A stretch of 64,000 bases of DNA from Mauremys mutica (taxonomy: Eukaryota > Chordata > Testudines > Geoemydidae), in contig NC_059089.1 in NCBI RefSeq assembly GCF_020497125.1, positions 29,220,282-29,284,281 of the forward strand, given 5' to 3'. Position numbers and translations under genes: made by a program. Under the pieces are notes generated by a model. The model was given only the letters and a program-made list of their open reading frames with translations. It did no database searches and was not told the DNA's origin. Below are positions 1 to 9,746 of this stretch, piece by piece; the first letter of the stretch is position 1, and each line of letters starts with the position of its first letter.

Positions 1-409
1 TATTTTAAAATTTGGGACTTTGACCCTACACAGTACAAGTGCCAAATGATGCATGTTTAAGTATGTGGTGAAAAGTAATGAATAGGAGAGTGGCCAGGAA
101 CCATACAGACTGACCTCCTGAGAGTTCTGCTTCCTGGCCACCAAGTTACTCCTTGTTAGAAGCCAAAATGATGCCAAGGAGGAGAACTTTGTGACCATAT
201 GCTCTTTTGGATGTTGAGTAGCACATTTACATTTCTATGCAGATGCTCCTATCCTGTGCTTATAAACATGACCCTTATACTCTGAGTTTCTGAGAATAAA
301 TATGTCAGTGGGAAAGGGGCTCAAGATTTTCTTCCTCTCGTTGCATAGAGGCTGCCAACTAGACATTTTTCTAACTTTGCCTATCTGGAAATTTTGATTT
401 ATTAAAGGA
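1..409. other. unassigned flank, no gene seen
   Basis: AT-rich vertebrate non-coding sequence. I see no exon with splice sites, no recognisable repeat and no RNA gene here. Confidence 0.4.
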
Positions 410-725
410 AATATTGTCCCCGCCCCAACTCCGCCCCCTCCCTGCCCCTATTGGACCTCTTCCCCAAATCTCTGCCCTGGCCCTGCCTCTTCCCCAGCAC
501 TGTGTTCTCCCTCTTCCTCCCAGTGCTTGCTGTGTGAAACAGCTGTTTCGTGGCGCAAGTGCTGGGAGCTGGGGGGAAAAAGTGGGCATGCGGCATACTC
601 GGGGGAGGAGGCGGAGGCGATCTGGGGTAGGGGGGCAGGACGGGGAGCTGCTGGTGGGTGCAGAGCAATTTTTCCCTGTGGGTGCTTCAGCCTCAGAGTA
701 CCCATGGAGTCAGTGCCTATGCTTG
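410..725. repeat. GC-rich foldback repeat (non-autonomous DNA-element type)
   Basis: A pyrimidine-rich arm (CCCCGCCCC, CTCCGCCCCC) is mirrored by a purine-rich arm (GGGGGAGGAGGCGG) around a palindromic centre, GAAACAGCTGTTTCG, near 536-550. It ends near a CATGGAGTCAGTGCCTATG-like motif. The ORFs in all frames here are low-complexity products of the GC-rich repeat. The class, a hAT-like MITE, is inferred. Ends are approximate. Confidence 0.55.
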
Positions 726-839
726 CACTAGTCCATGTGGTAAAACTGGAGTATCTGTGTATGGCTACTGCACCTATAAGGAGTGGAACAGTGAGGCGCT
801 GACTCCGTGCAGAGCACCCACTGTCAGACTCCCTATTAG

Positions 840-1095
840 CTCTCCCCACACCTCCTGCCTACCAGTAGACCCCACGGATCAGCATCTCCTGGCGGTTCCT
901 GCTGCGAACAACTGTTTCTGGGCATGCGGGGTGGGGGAAGGAACGGGGACGCGTCATGCTTCGGAAAGGGGTGGAACTGGGCAGGAAGAGGCGAGGCGGG
1001 TGTGGGGCCTTGGGGAAAGGGGTGGAGTGGGGGGAAGGGCTGGGGCCGAGCATCCCTTGACAGTTTTAAAAGTTGGCGCCTGTGTATGGCAGAGT
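840..1095. repeat. second, diverged copy of the GC-rich foldback repeat
   Basis: It shares the central GAACAACTGTTTC-type motif, the G-rich arm (GGGGTGGAACTGGGCAGG) and the terminal GGCGCCTGTGTATGG motif with the copy at 410-725. It is non-coding. Ends are approximate. Confidence 0.45.
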
Positions 1096-1105
1096 TCAAA
1101 AGTGT

Positions 1106-1576
1106 GATGACCAGAGGTCCCGATTTTATAGGGACAGTCCAGATTTTTTTTTTCTTAATGGGCTCCTATTACCCCCTCGTCCCTGTCCCGATTTTTCACT
1201 CTTGCTGTCTGGTCATCAGGGCCGGCTCCAGACCCCAGCGCGCCAAGCGCGCGCTTGGGGTGGCATTTTGCCGGCAGGGCGGCTCCGGCGGACCTTCCGC
1301 AGTCATGCCTGCGGGAGGTCCACGGAGTCGCGGGACCAGCGGACCTCCCGCAGACATGACTGTGGAGGGTCCCCTGGTCCTGCGGTTCCGGTGGACCTCC
1401 CGCAGGCATTACTGCGGAAGCTCCACCGGAGCCGCGGGACCAGCGGACCCTCCGCAGGCACGTCTGCAAGAGGTCCCCCGGAGCCGCGGGACCGGTGACC
1501 GGCAGCGCGTCCCCTGCGGCGTGCCGCCGTGCTTGGGGCGGCCAGATTCCTAGAGCCGCCCCTGCTGGTCACCTTA
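1106..1576. mobile_element. small MITE, host of a nested hAT insertion
   Basis: The outer arms read TGATGACCAGAGG at the left and TCTGGTCA...GGTCACC at the right, forming short terminal inverted repeats. Between them are phrases typical of a reptile MITE (CCCGATTTTATAGGGACAG; CCCTGTCCCGATTTTTCAC). The right arm is interrupted by the element at 1217-1564. It has no coding capacity. Confidence 0.5.
1217..1564. mobile_element. hAT-type MITE with internal GC-rich tandem units
   Basis: The terminal inverted repeats are CAGGGCCGGCTCCAG at the left and, read on the other strand, CAGGGGCGGCTCTAG at the right. The flanking 8-bp duplications are CTGGTCAT (1209-1216) and CTGGTCAC (1565-1572), with one mismatch, as expected for hAT. 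The interior holds imperfect repeats of a GCGGACCTCCCGCAG-like hairpin unit, alternating with GGAGCCGCGGGACCAGCGG. This repeat unit explains the long ORFs on both strands here. Confidence 0.75.
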
Positions 1577-1837
1577 TTCAAAAGAGTTGTAGTTTGGAGT
1601 AAACTGGAATTTGTTGAAGACTGAACTGCAATGAAACGGGGCTCATGGTAGTTTGTAAACAAGTGACCCTCTGTGCTAAATGGTTTACCACGGCATCCAC
1701 CAATCAGCTGCACAGGGAAGGGGATCCCATGCTATTTTCAGCCTCCCACCAGGGTAATTTCTGTGAGTTCCTCATTGTCACATACTGTGTACTATATGAA
1801 AGGGGTGCAGGACACTGTTGTGGAGTGAAGCGGCTGG
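1577..1837. other. unassigned spacer
   Basis: No supported feature between the nested MITEs and the CpG-rich block. Confidence 0.3.
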
Positions 1838-2500
1838 ATGAATCTTGTTAGACTACCAGAGCAGGGCGGGATTTGGAGGTGGTCCGCCAGGGACCTTGTA
1901 AGTCATGTTTGCACTCTCACCCAAGGAACCCAGGGCCACATCTTGAAGCGCCCCTCACGCTGTTTCGGCCTCAGAACTACAGATCCCACTATGCACCGCT
2001 GGAGGGGGGGTGTCTGTGGGAACCGCGCGGGCGGAGCATGCTCGTGGGTGGTTTGGCGAGCAGTGATTGATGCGTTGGGGGGTGGAGGGAGATTCAGGGT
2101 CGGGTCCTACCGCCCGCGGAGCGGAATGTTCTCTGAGCTGAGCCGCTGTCGGTCACCACTCCCGGTGGGAGAACCAGTTCCTGACGGTGGAGCCGGAGGC
2201 ATGAGCGGCGCGAAACTCCTATGGAGCTGTATAGCGCCCAGGACGCTTCCACACGATTCCTCAGCATCGCCCATCGGTAACTGAGCCGGCGGGCTCGGGG
2301 CGTGGCCACAACGCTGGGCTCCCCGGCGGCAGGAGGGTGTGGGCGTTACTATACTGAAGGGACTCGCGCTCTTCCCGCCTTGAGCAGAGGCGGGAGCTGT
2401 GGGCCCTCTTCTATCTCTCTCCTTCCGGGGGACCGCTGGGAGGCTGTGGGGGTTGCTTGGGCCGGCGGGGGTGGGTTGGTGTGTGTGTGTGTGTAACAGA
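1838..2500 (+). promoter_or_regulatory. CpG-rich block, candidate promoter and first exon region
   Basis: CpG density is far above the surrounding sequence (for example CCGCGCGGGCGGAGC, CCGCCCGCGGAGCGG, GAGCCGGCGGGCTCGGGGCG). The block is followed by a (TG)n run at about 2478-2494. It holds a ZNF143-like site at 1976-1995 and a short ATG-initiated frame at 2200-2276. That frame ends at a plausible donor, CATCG|GTAACT (2276/2277). Joining this donor directly to the exon at 16108 reaches a stop, so any spliced product would use this block as 5' UTR or join another exon. It precedes GARNL3 on the same strand, which makes it a promoter candidate; an antisense promoter is equally possible. Confidence 0.45.
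1976..1995 (+). promoter_or_regulatory. ZNF143/STAF-like binding site
   Basis: ACTACAGATCCCACTATGCA closely matches the known vertebrate ZNF143 motif (ACTACAATTCCCAGCATGC class), which is typical of CpG-island promoters and often bidirectional ones. It lies at the 5' side of the CpG-rich block. Confidence 0.5.
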
Positions 2501-3430
2501 AGCTGTTGCGTGGAACAAGTTTATGAAAGGGTTAAAAATCAAGGGGTCATGTTGGACTGCTGTAGTAAGGTGGAGTCCTGCTGCTGCACAGCAAGGGGGA
2601 TTCTGAAATTTGGCCTGGTGGGATTGGAGCTGGTTACAGATGGGGTATGTATTAACTGGTCAGGGGCAAGTGTCTGTGTTTGAGAAGTGGGCAATGATTT
2701 GAAAATGAGAATGAATGAAACAAAAAAAAAGTAAAAATATTAAGCAGTCACCGTGGAAAGCTCTAGAATATGCCAGTGTGTTCCTACTGCAAAATTATAT
2801 ATTTTATAGTGCCTGTAATTATAGCTGTTTCCTCCGTTAAACACTTAGAAGATGGGTCTATACTCTGAAGGGCTTACAAATGTAGATTTAACATACACCT
2901 AGAAAGGGAAGGCCAGTGAAGGATGCAGGTTATAGAGCTATGATTACACAGATACAGTACTCTCTCTTTCTTCTCCCCAAAAAAGACAACCCCCCAACAA
3001 CACAGTGTTCCTGTCTTAGATTTACAATCTTAGAGTTTTGCTATATCAGAAAAAGTTCACCAGTTTACATAATTTTTAAATTATCAAATTAAACTAAACT
3101 GATTGAAGTGAGGGTTAATCCAGGGTACATGTATTCATGCAGGAATTTGCACCAGTTTGACTAGACTGATTTGAAAGCAATTTAGTTAAAGTGGCACCAC
3201 TTTTCTAATGTAGACTAGGCCTGTGTCTAAGGAAGTTGGAATGGGTCGGTGAATCAAATAAAGGGGGGAGGAATAAGGACAGTTAATAGTAATATGAGCA
3301 TGTTCTTGTGCACACAGCTAGACTATGAAAATCCATGGGTATACAGGTTTGGTTTATTATTTGTTGGCACTTATTGGAGTTCCTCCTGATTCCCTCACTA
3401 TGTTTGCTCTTTGGGGGGAAACCATTGTGG

Positions 3431-3510
3431 TGGTGGTAGTGGAAATACCACTTCTATAGAAAATCTAACATGGTGGTAGTGGAAATACCACTTCTATAGA
3501 AAATCTAACA
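3431..3510. repeat. perfect 40-bp tandem duplication (2 copies)
   Basis: Positions 3431-3470 and 3471-3510 are identical (TGGTGGTAGTGGAAATACCA...). The absence of any mismatch indicates a recent duplication or an assembly artefact. Confidence 0.9.
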
Positions 3511-3780
3511 GAATTTTCCCCCTATTAGCTGGGACTTTGGTGGCTTTTTGCCTTTGTTTGCAGCATGGGGTGTGGTTTACTTGCCAAGATCTGGGCATAT
3601 CTCTCCGAACTGATTCTCTGTGATTGTAGGGGCCTTGGGCATTCATGGTATCTTAGTCTCTCCCTTTTCTGTCCTACTGGCACACAATTTAGTCACCTGA
3701 GGATTGAAATGTTTTAGTCTGACTCTGACTAAAGTGTTTGGGCTTAATATAGTGGTATCCAGGTGAAAAATAATGGCATG

Positions 3781-3843
3781 TGGCATACAGGAGGTCAAAC
3801 TAGATGTCTAATGGTCCCTTCTGTCCTTAAACTCAATGAAACT
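3781..3843 (+). repeat. CR1-like LINE 3' tail fragment
   Basis: The phrase GGAGGTCAAACTAGATG ... GGTCCCTTCTGTCCTTAAA resembles the CR1 3' end, whose usual form is gaCTAGATGacc...GGTCCCTTCTGGCCTTAAA. Only the tail is present, as expected for 5'-truncated insertions. Confidence 0.5.
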
Positions 3844-4922
3844 AGGAAGTGATAGGGTGCCTGTCCCTCACAGACACTAGAGAGATCCACATTCCCTTGC
3901 TTTGAAAGTGTGGATTTTGAAATGGCCTTTATGACCTAAACAACACATTAATTAAATATATATGATCAGAAACGTACTAGCCAGAGGCCAGCTGTATGAG
4001 CACCTGAGGGGAGGATGGGACATTTCCAGAGGGAAGGTGGCTCCAGGGAATATGTCATTCCTGCCAGAGATGATTTATCCTTGGCACTCATAAAATGCCT
4101 TGTCATAAACTCATCATGACTTCAAAGTTCTACTTCTTGGACTTGTCAGTGCTAGAAGCAATCGCATCATGCCTCACTGAAAACCTAGAATTTCTCTTGT
4201 CCAGTAGTATAAACTCTTGTTTACAAGTCATGATGGATTGTGAGGCATGTGACCTTACACTGTGTATGATTGTATATTGTCTGTGGTGTACTGTAGACAA
4301 GTATATATTTGGAAGGAAATTACATATTTGTGAAATAGAGAACTATTGTGACAGCTTTTTAAGATGGCAGCTGTTTTAAGCTTCTCAGAGGTTTGGAATG
4401 TTAGAGTAATCCTGAGGCAAGTGGATTTGTGAATAGAGTACAGATGAGATTGTGAAAGATGCTTGCTAAATGCAATGTATCACATTGCTCTGCAGTTGAT
4501 TGCATTGACACCATCTCACAAATATATGTATATTATATTTTATAATATACAAATGTAATAAAATTTTCTTCATGAGGAGATATAATATATTTACTGACAT
4601 ATTTTATTGCTTCGATGATGTGAAAGCTTCCTTGTCTTTCAGACTCTTTTTTAAATACCCTGAACTAAGGAAGACTTGTGGTTGAAAGATCATTTTTTGG
4701 ATTTGGGGGCATTGTATGTAATGGAATACTTGTATTTCCAAGTATCCAATGGAATACTTGTATTTCTTTAGTTTGTCTTTTGGGGCCATTGTGTGGTGGG
4801 TGTGTTAGAGCCTGCCTTACATGATTGTTCAGATTTTAGCTTTTTAAAATTTTTGTTATTTGGGATCCACTTGAAAATAAAGGAAAATAAAACTGACAAG
4901 AAGAAGAGACAAAAAAGTGTTA

Positions 4923-5154
4923 GGCTATGGCTACACTTGCACTTCAAAGCGCTGCCGCAGCAGTGCTTTGAAGCGCTAAGTGTAGTCAAAGCGCCAGCGC
5001 TGGGAGAGAGCTCTCCCAGCGCTGTCCGTACTCCACCTCCCTGTGGGGAATAACGTACAGCGGGCTTTGACCACACTGGCGCTTTGCAGCGCCGGAGAGG
5101 GTGTGCTTTCACACCCTGCTGCAGCGCTGCAAATTTGCAAGTGTAGCCAAGGCC
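4923..5154. mobile_element. PIF/Harbinger-type MITE
   Basis: The terminal inverted repeats are GGCTATGGCTACACTTGCA at the left and, on the other strand, GGCCTTGGCTACACTTGCA at the right. The target duplication is TTA on both sides (4920-4922 and 5155-5157). The interior is rich in GCGCT and GCGCC repeats and has a near-perfect hairpin around GGGAGAGAGCTCTCCC. It is non-coding and about 232 bp. Confidence 0.8.
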
Positions 5155-5157
5155 TTA

Positions 5158-7164
5158 GTGAGGTTTGTGGCTCTGTTTTTTTCTTTAGTAGGGAAAGTTG
5201 TGTAACTATTCAATTTTTGTTTGGAAATATTTCTAAAATATATTGGACAATTGTTTTATTGTTCGACTATATTAGTTATTCCAGCCTTCATTATCATTAT
5301 ATACTGAGTGGGGGAAAAAAAGCTTGCTGTATTACTGCAAAACCCAGTAAATGTGCTTTGGCACATGTGTATAGTCCACTCAAAATGTTCTGTATGTAAT
5401 GAAGACTCAAGCGCTTTATGAGAAGTCATTCTTTTACTGCTTCTTGGGTGGTCTAAAAAGAGTCAATAGCTTAATGTATATGCACCTTTTATTCTGTAAA
5501 TTGCAGCCCCGGAAATGACAAATCACCAAAGTCTTTTAACTTTTTAACCCAAAGGTCCAGTTTAGATTTTGAACATATGGCTATTATGTGATATGCAGAG
5601 TGATCTATCGAGGGTATGTTTTATTAATTTTGAAAAGGCTGATTTGTTGACTCCTCTCTCTCTCATCAGAGACCTCCCCATAGCCTTTTAAAGTGTGCTT
5701 CCAGATTGAAAAATCACTATGCTTCATATAAAAATAAGCATCTTCTTTCTCACAGATCTGTTTTCTGAGTATATTCAGAGTCATATAGGTGCTTACCTTA
5801 CTGACTGTTAACTGACAACTCTGTGTTAATGAAGTTATTTAAGGTTGCCCAGTGGTATCTCATGCCCTTCCAGAGCACTGAGTTCAGTAAAACTCAAACT
5901 CCATTATTCTTTAGCAATACAGAGTATATATCCCTATGGAATACTGTATTGGCTTTATATTGGTTTGTGCATCAACAGAATTTCTAACAAATGTACAACT
6001 GTGGAAACTTTACGTGAAGGGGGGCAGTGATGGATACCTTAACTGCACTGTAAGTACCCCTGTAAAACACCTTTGGATAGGGATCAAATTGCGGGGGAAA
6101 GGTGTTGGTACTCTTCCAGATTCCCCCCACAAAATAAGCTTTGTCTATGTGACTCACCAAAATGGGACACTACTCAGAGTAGACTGTGCAGATATAACTG
6201 TGCTTTTTGAACTCTGCTTGGTTCCTAGTTGTTGGGGCTTGAATGTGTCTATGAGCTCTGCTGAGCTCCTTGGGCTTGACCGTGGAAAATAAACATCTGG
6301 CAATATCTCCAAAACATTGTTCAGTTGGATGAAAATGAGATGTCACTCTCATTAAATTTTGCAGATTTGTGATTCTCTCTGTCCATAAGAAATAAAATAT
6401 TAACAATGTTGGTGTTTAAATTAGCATCTTTAGGTATCGGAGTTGACATATCAGTGAGATGAATGGGGCAGTTCGCACCTCTGAGTTTGTATTCTTTGCG
6501 GATTTGCATAGATGTCTCTGCATCAGTTACACAGTTAAAATTTTTGAAGTTTTCTTTGCATCCATAATTGCTAGAGGATTAAATTTTTTGTTTGTTAATG
6601 CTTTTTAAATGAAAGATGAGATTCTAAAGAACAAGATAGCACTTCTCTGAAACAGCTAATATGCTTTATCTCTGTGTACCAGCTCAATCTGGATCAGGGT
6701 ACTGCTTCTGTGAGAGATATAGAATGGGTACAGCATGACTTACTGATCAGTCATCCAGTTTGTAGCACTGGCTGTTAGAAATAACAAATTTTTTACTTGC
6801 AGACTGAGCAAATTTGCTTAGAAGACATGGAGGAAAAATAAACGTGGTATCCCTCCAATGAAATATCAGCAAAACCATTTTCTGGCGATGAAGGAAGAGA
6901 TAAATTATTACCCATTTATAGAAGTCCCTGTGTGGATGATTTGATGGAAAGGCTCTCCTCCCTTCACACTTACCGGAAGGTGGCTTGCTCTGTGATCAAG
7001 AGAGGAGTTCCTTTAGTTTCTGGGAGGGAATGAATGGAGAGATACTGTAACGTCTACTTACTATTTGGGATGTGTTTGCAGTGATCATTCAGGCTCAGAG
7101 AATATGACTCACCTTTAAGGGTGTCCTTCATACTTGCTTGTCTCTGTTACCTCTTTCCATCAGC
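5158..7164. other. non-coding stretch, nothing recognised
   Basis: No exon-like block with splice sites and no recognisable repeat. The ORFs at 5845-6292 are short, lack family resemblance and are treated as chance. Confidence 0.35.
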
Positions 7165-7220
7165 TACATAAAATCATAGAAATGTAGGGCTGGAAGGGAC
7201 CTCCAAGAAGTCATCTAGTC
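7165..7220 (-). repeat. CR1 3' tail, antisense, split by a hAT element
   Basis: AAATCATAGAAATGTAGGG, GCTGGAAGGGACCTC and AAGTCATCTAGTCCA form the reverse complement of the CR1 3' end seen elsewhere in the window (46361-46435, 50326-50395). It is cut at ATCTAGTC by the hAT at 7221-7580. Confidence 0.75.
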
Positions 7221-7580
7221 CAGGGGTTCCCAATGTGGTGCCCGCGGGTGCCATGGCGCCCGTGGGGGCATCTTAATGCGCCTGTCTCCTGGCCCCTGGG
7301 AGAGCACCTGCCGTAATGCCGCCGAATTTCAGCAGCATTTCGGCAGGGCCGCCTCTCGATGACGCCGCTTGCCGTCGACAAGTGATGTCATCGAGAGGCG
7401 TCGCCCCCGAATTTCGGCAGGGATGCCTCTCGATGATGCTGCTTGCCGTTGACAAGTGACGTCATCGAGAGGCGTCGCTGCCAAAATGTCGCCAAAATTC
7501 GGCAGCATTTCGGCGGGTGCTCCACCGCCGCAGTGGTCTTTCGTCTGGTGCCCACCAGACACAAAGGTTGGGGACCACTG
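7221..7580. mobile_element. hAT-type MITE inserted in a CR1 tail
   Basis: The terminal inverted repeats are CAGGGGTTCCCAA (left) and TTGGGGACCACTG (right). The perfect 8-bp target duplication is ATCTAGTC, at 7213-7220 and 7581-7588. The interior has two diverged copies of a roughly 77-bp unit containing GCCTCTCGATGA...CATCGAGAGGCG, which itself folds back. ORFs here follow the repeat and do not encode a transposase. Confidence 0.85.
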
Positions 7581-7699
7581 ATCTAGTCCATCCACTTGCT
7601 AAAGTGCACATGGAAACTGAGGATTTGCAAGTTGAATCAAGTGTGGCTGCGGTTCCTCATAATCTTACACAAATTCTTTTGGGTAACGACTTTTTTAAT

Positions 7700-7852
7700 A
7701 AAAACAACGAGGAGTCCTTGTGGCACCTTAGAAACTAACAAATTTATTTGGGCATAAGCTTTCGTGCTTATAATAAATTTGTTAGTCTCTAAGGTGCCAC
7801 AAGGATTCCTCTTTGTTTTTGCTGATACAGACTAACATGGCTACCACTCTGA
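7700..7852. mobile_element. short palindromic Penelope-like element unit (copy A)
   Basis: Two inverted halves share GGCACCTTAGAAACTAACAA and its complement TTGTTAGTCTCTAAGGTGCC around a central AAGCTTTCGTG. The right end reads GGCTACCACTCTGA. The perfect 12-bp target duplication GACTTTTTTAAT lies at 7688-7699 and 7853-7864. The CTGATGA box of the related copy at 59497 is deleted here. Assignment to Penelope-like elements is inferred from the hammerhead-like motif and inverted organisation of the related copies. Confidence 0.7.
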
Positions 7853-7864
7853 GACTTTTTTAAT

Positions 7865-8155
7865 GTGGCTCAGGCTGTCCTGAGGTCTGGCAGCAGCAAG
7901 AAGGAATCGTGTGCTGAAGCTCCATAGGGGAAAAAGTAAAGTTACAGAAACTGCTGGGGAAATGGGAGAGTGTCTCTTTAATTCCTCTACAGAAGTGGAG
8001 CACTGGGTGGGTGTGGTTGAGGCCAGCTCTTACCCAAGGCTACAGGCAGGCTTTTCTTCAGGGCGGGATGGGAATGTTTTGCCTGATGATAGGGAGACTG
8101 TCCAAGTTGCTGGCTGCCAGGAAGTTGCAGTTAAGCAAGGAACATTTGCTTAACT
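7865..8155. other. unassigned spacer
   Basis: No recognised feature. The ORF at 7911-8153 shows no family resemblance. Confidence 0.3.
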
Positions 8156-8159
8156 GTTG

Positions 8160-8353
8160 GGGGGAGGGATAGCTCAGTGGTTTGAGCATTGGCCTGCTAA
8201 ACCCAGGGTTGTGAGTTCAATCCTTGAGGGGGCCACTTAGGGATCTGGGGCAAAAATTGGTCCTGCTAGTGAAGGCAGGGGGCTGGACTCAATGACCTTT
8301 CAAGGTCCCTTCCAGTTCTAGGAGATTGGTATATCTCCTATTATTATTATTAT
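8160..8353 (+). repeat. tRNA-derived SINE with CR1-like tail (tortoise Pol III/SINE type)
   Basis: The tRNA-like head carries an A box (ATAGCTCAGTGGTTTGAGC) and a B box (GTGAGTTCAATCC), the two internal parts of a Pol III promoter. The body ends in GACTCAATGACCTTTCAAGG...CCCTTCCAGTTCTAGGA, which is shared with CR1 3' ends. The (ATT)n tail is at 8339-8353. SINEs of this build are known from turtles and depend on a LINE partner for mobility. Confidence 0.85.
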
Positions 8354-9040
8354 AAAAAACAGGACTCACACTAAAATGCATAGAAAAATGTGTCCTAGAA
8401 GAAAGCCCAGAGAAAAGTGATGGAGTCCTAAAGACTGTTGCGGTGGATGTGGATTCCATGGTCTCTGTGACTGGAGGCAAACCCAATTCAAAAGAGGGAG
8501 GAGGGTGCAATGCCTACCAGTATGGGGTCTGTTCTGTCTGTTAGTTGTGAGCCCACAGCTGAACAGGGGACAGATTCCACTCTAGGGACCACAGGGGTGT
8601 ATGCCCTAGAGGGGGGCCCAAAGAAGGAAGTTAAGGAGGAATGTGGGGGAGTACAGGGATGTCTCCTGACTAATTACAGGGGAAGGCTTGCCCAGGAGAA
8701 ATGTGCTAGATCTGCATCTGTAATCCCAGGCACCTCACCTGTGGGTCAGGTTTTAAGAGGGAACTGTGTAACTGTTCTCTTGGAGGGGAGGAACCACACA
8801 ACTGACCTCCTGGGGACAGAGAGGGGTAACAAAGGGTTCCCCAATCCAGGTCCTACTTTTCACAAGTACAGCAGGAACAACATTTTGCAAAACTAACTCT
8901 GTCCCTTTAAGGCAGCAGGAGGGGTTTCTTCCAAGCATTTCAGTGTCAGTGGATATGCTAATAAACCTCCTGACAAAGGGGAGGAAGCAGCCATTTCCCC
9001 GGGCAGGAAAACCCCTCCAGGAAGGTTGGTGGTAATTGGA
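8354..9040. other. unassigned block, possibly an unrecognised repeat
   Basis: The composition is GC-richer than the intron around it and there are weak ORFs on both strands (8510-8896; 8753-9043). It lies directly upstream of a CR1 fragment. I cannot match it to a family. Confidence 0.3.
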
Positions 9041-9215
9041 CATCTAACATAGTGAATACCAGTGAAAATGAGGTAGGATTAGAAGAGGCTAAAATAGGGA
9101 AAGAACAAGTTAAAAATTATTTAGACAAATTAGATGTGTTCAAGTCACCAGGGCCTGATGAAATGCATCCTAGAATACTCAAGGAGCTGACTGAGGAGAT
9201 ATCTGAGCCACTAAT
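9041..9215 (+). pseudogene. CR1 LINE ORF2 fragment (between endonuclease and RT)
   Basis: The translation in the ORF at 9052-9549 contains [15 protein letters not shown], a hallmark of the CR1 ORF2 segment just before the reverse transcriptase core. Similarity stops near 9215, after SEPL; the rest of the ORF is unrelated. It is a short truncated remnant with no function expected. Confidence 0.75.
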
Positions 9216-9683
9216 CTTTGAAAAGACATGGGTATCTAATAATCACCCATCAGTCATGCCAACAATAATATATTTCAGGGCTGCAGGTGAACTATTCAAG
9301 GAGTACATGTTACCTGATGATGATTTAAAGAAAGTCACACCACTGAACTGGTGTCAGTCAGCAGCTAAACACTTGGAACCAGTGTTCTCTATGCAGCCCA
9401 AAACTGCATTGGGCTTTTTGCTGTCATATAATTTTGCACTTGCATGTAATTCGCTGAACACTATCACAGCTAGTTCCCAGAGAGCACTATTACTTTGTTG
9501 GTTTCTTTCCCATAAAATATTTGTTTGGTATTATTCACACCCTGCATAGGGTTTTTAGTTTAACCACTTTGATGCTGTTGGAAAATGCATCTCTTGGCAT
9601 CATTTGGATGCACCTGGTAGTGTTCAGCAGCACTGAAAATATAGGTTTGCTGACTGTTCCTGGTAAGTTGTTTAACAGTGTTC
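9216..9683. other. unassigned spacer
   Basis: The remaining part of the CR1-initiated ORF and the shadow ORFs show no family resemblance. Confidence 0.3.
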
Positions 9684-9695
9684 TAGTTTCAGAGA

Positions 9696-9734
9696 AAGCA
9701 GCAAAGATCCAGACTAACACGGCTACCCCTCTGA
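9696..9734 (-). mobile_element. 39-bp Penelope-like end fragment (copy B)
   Basis: It contains CAGACTAACACGGCTACC and ends CTCTGA, the same terminus as copy A. The perfect 12-bp target duplication TAGTTTCAGAGA (9684-9695 and 9735-9746) shows that this tiny piece integrated on its own, an extreme truncation. Confidence 0.7.
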
Positions 9735-9746
9735 TAGTTTCAGAGA

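Larger units (their letters stand above)
2684..4919. other. non-coding stretch with a few small repeats
   Basis: AT-rich intergenic or first-intron sequence. Apart from the 40-bp duplication at 3431-3510 and a CR1-like tail near 3781-3843, I recognise nothing. The ORF at 4095-4379 has no recognisable similarity and no splice context, so I treat it as chance. Confidence 0.35.

Noticed and set aside
924..1553. 209-codon + strand ORF, plus several overlapping long ORFs at 0.4-1.7 kb
   Set aside because: It lies across two foldback or MITE repeats. The apparent protein is the translation of GC-rich tandem hairpin units, open on both strands, with no family resemblance.
2200..2276. CpG-island frame as the GARNL3 start exon
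   Set aside because: Spliced to 16108 at the visible donor, the frame hits a stop after about ten codons; kept only as possible 5' UTR or upstream frame.
1838..2284. 148-codon ORF across the CpG island
   Set aside because: The openness is explained by CpG richness. The start lies outside any Kozak-like or splice context, and no known domain is visible. Only the promoter reading is kept.
8175..8224. A functional tRNA gene at the A/B boxes
   Set aside because: The region runs on into a SINE body with a CR1-type tail and (ATT)n. The cloverleaf is not maintained.
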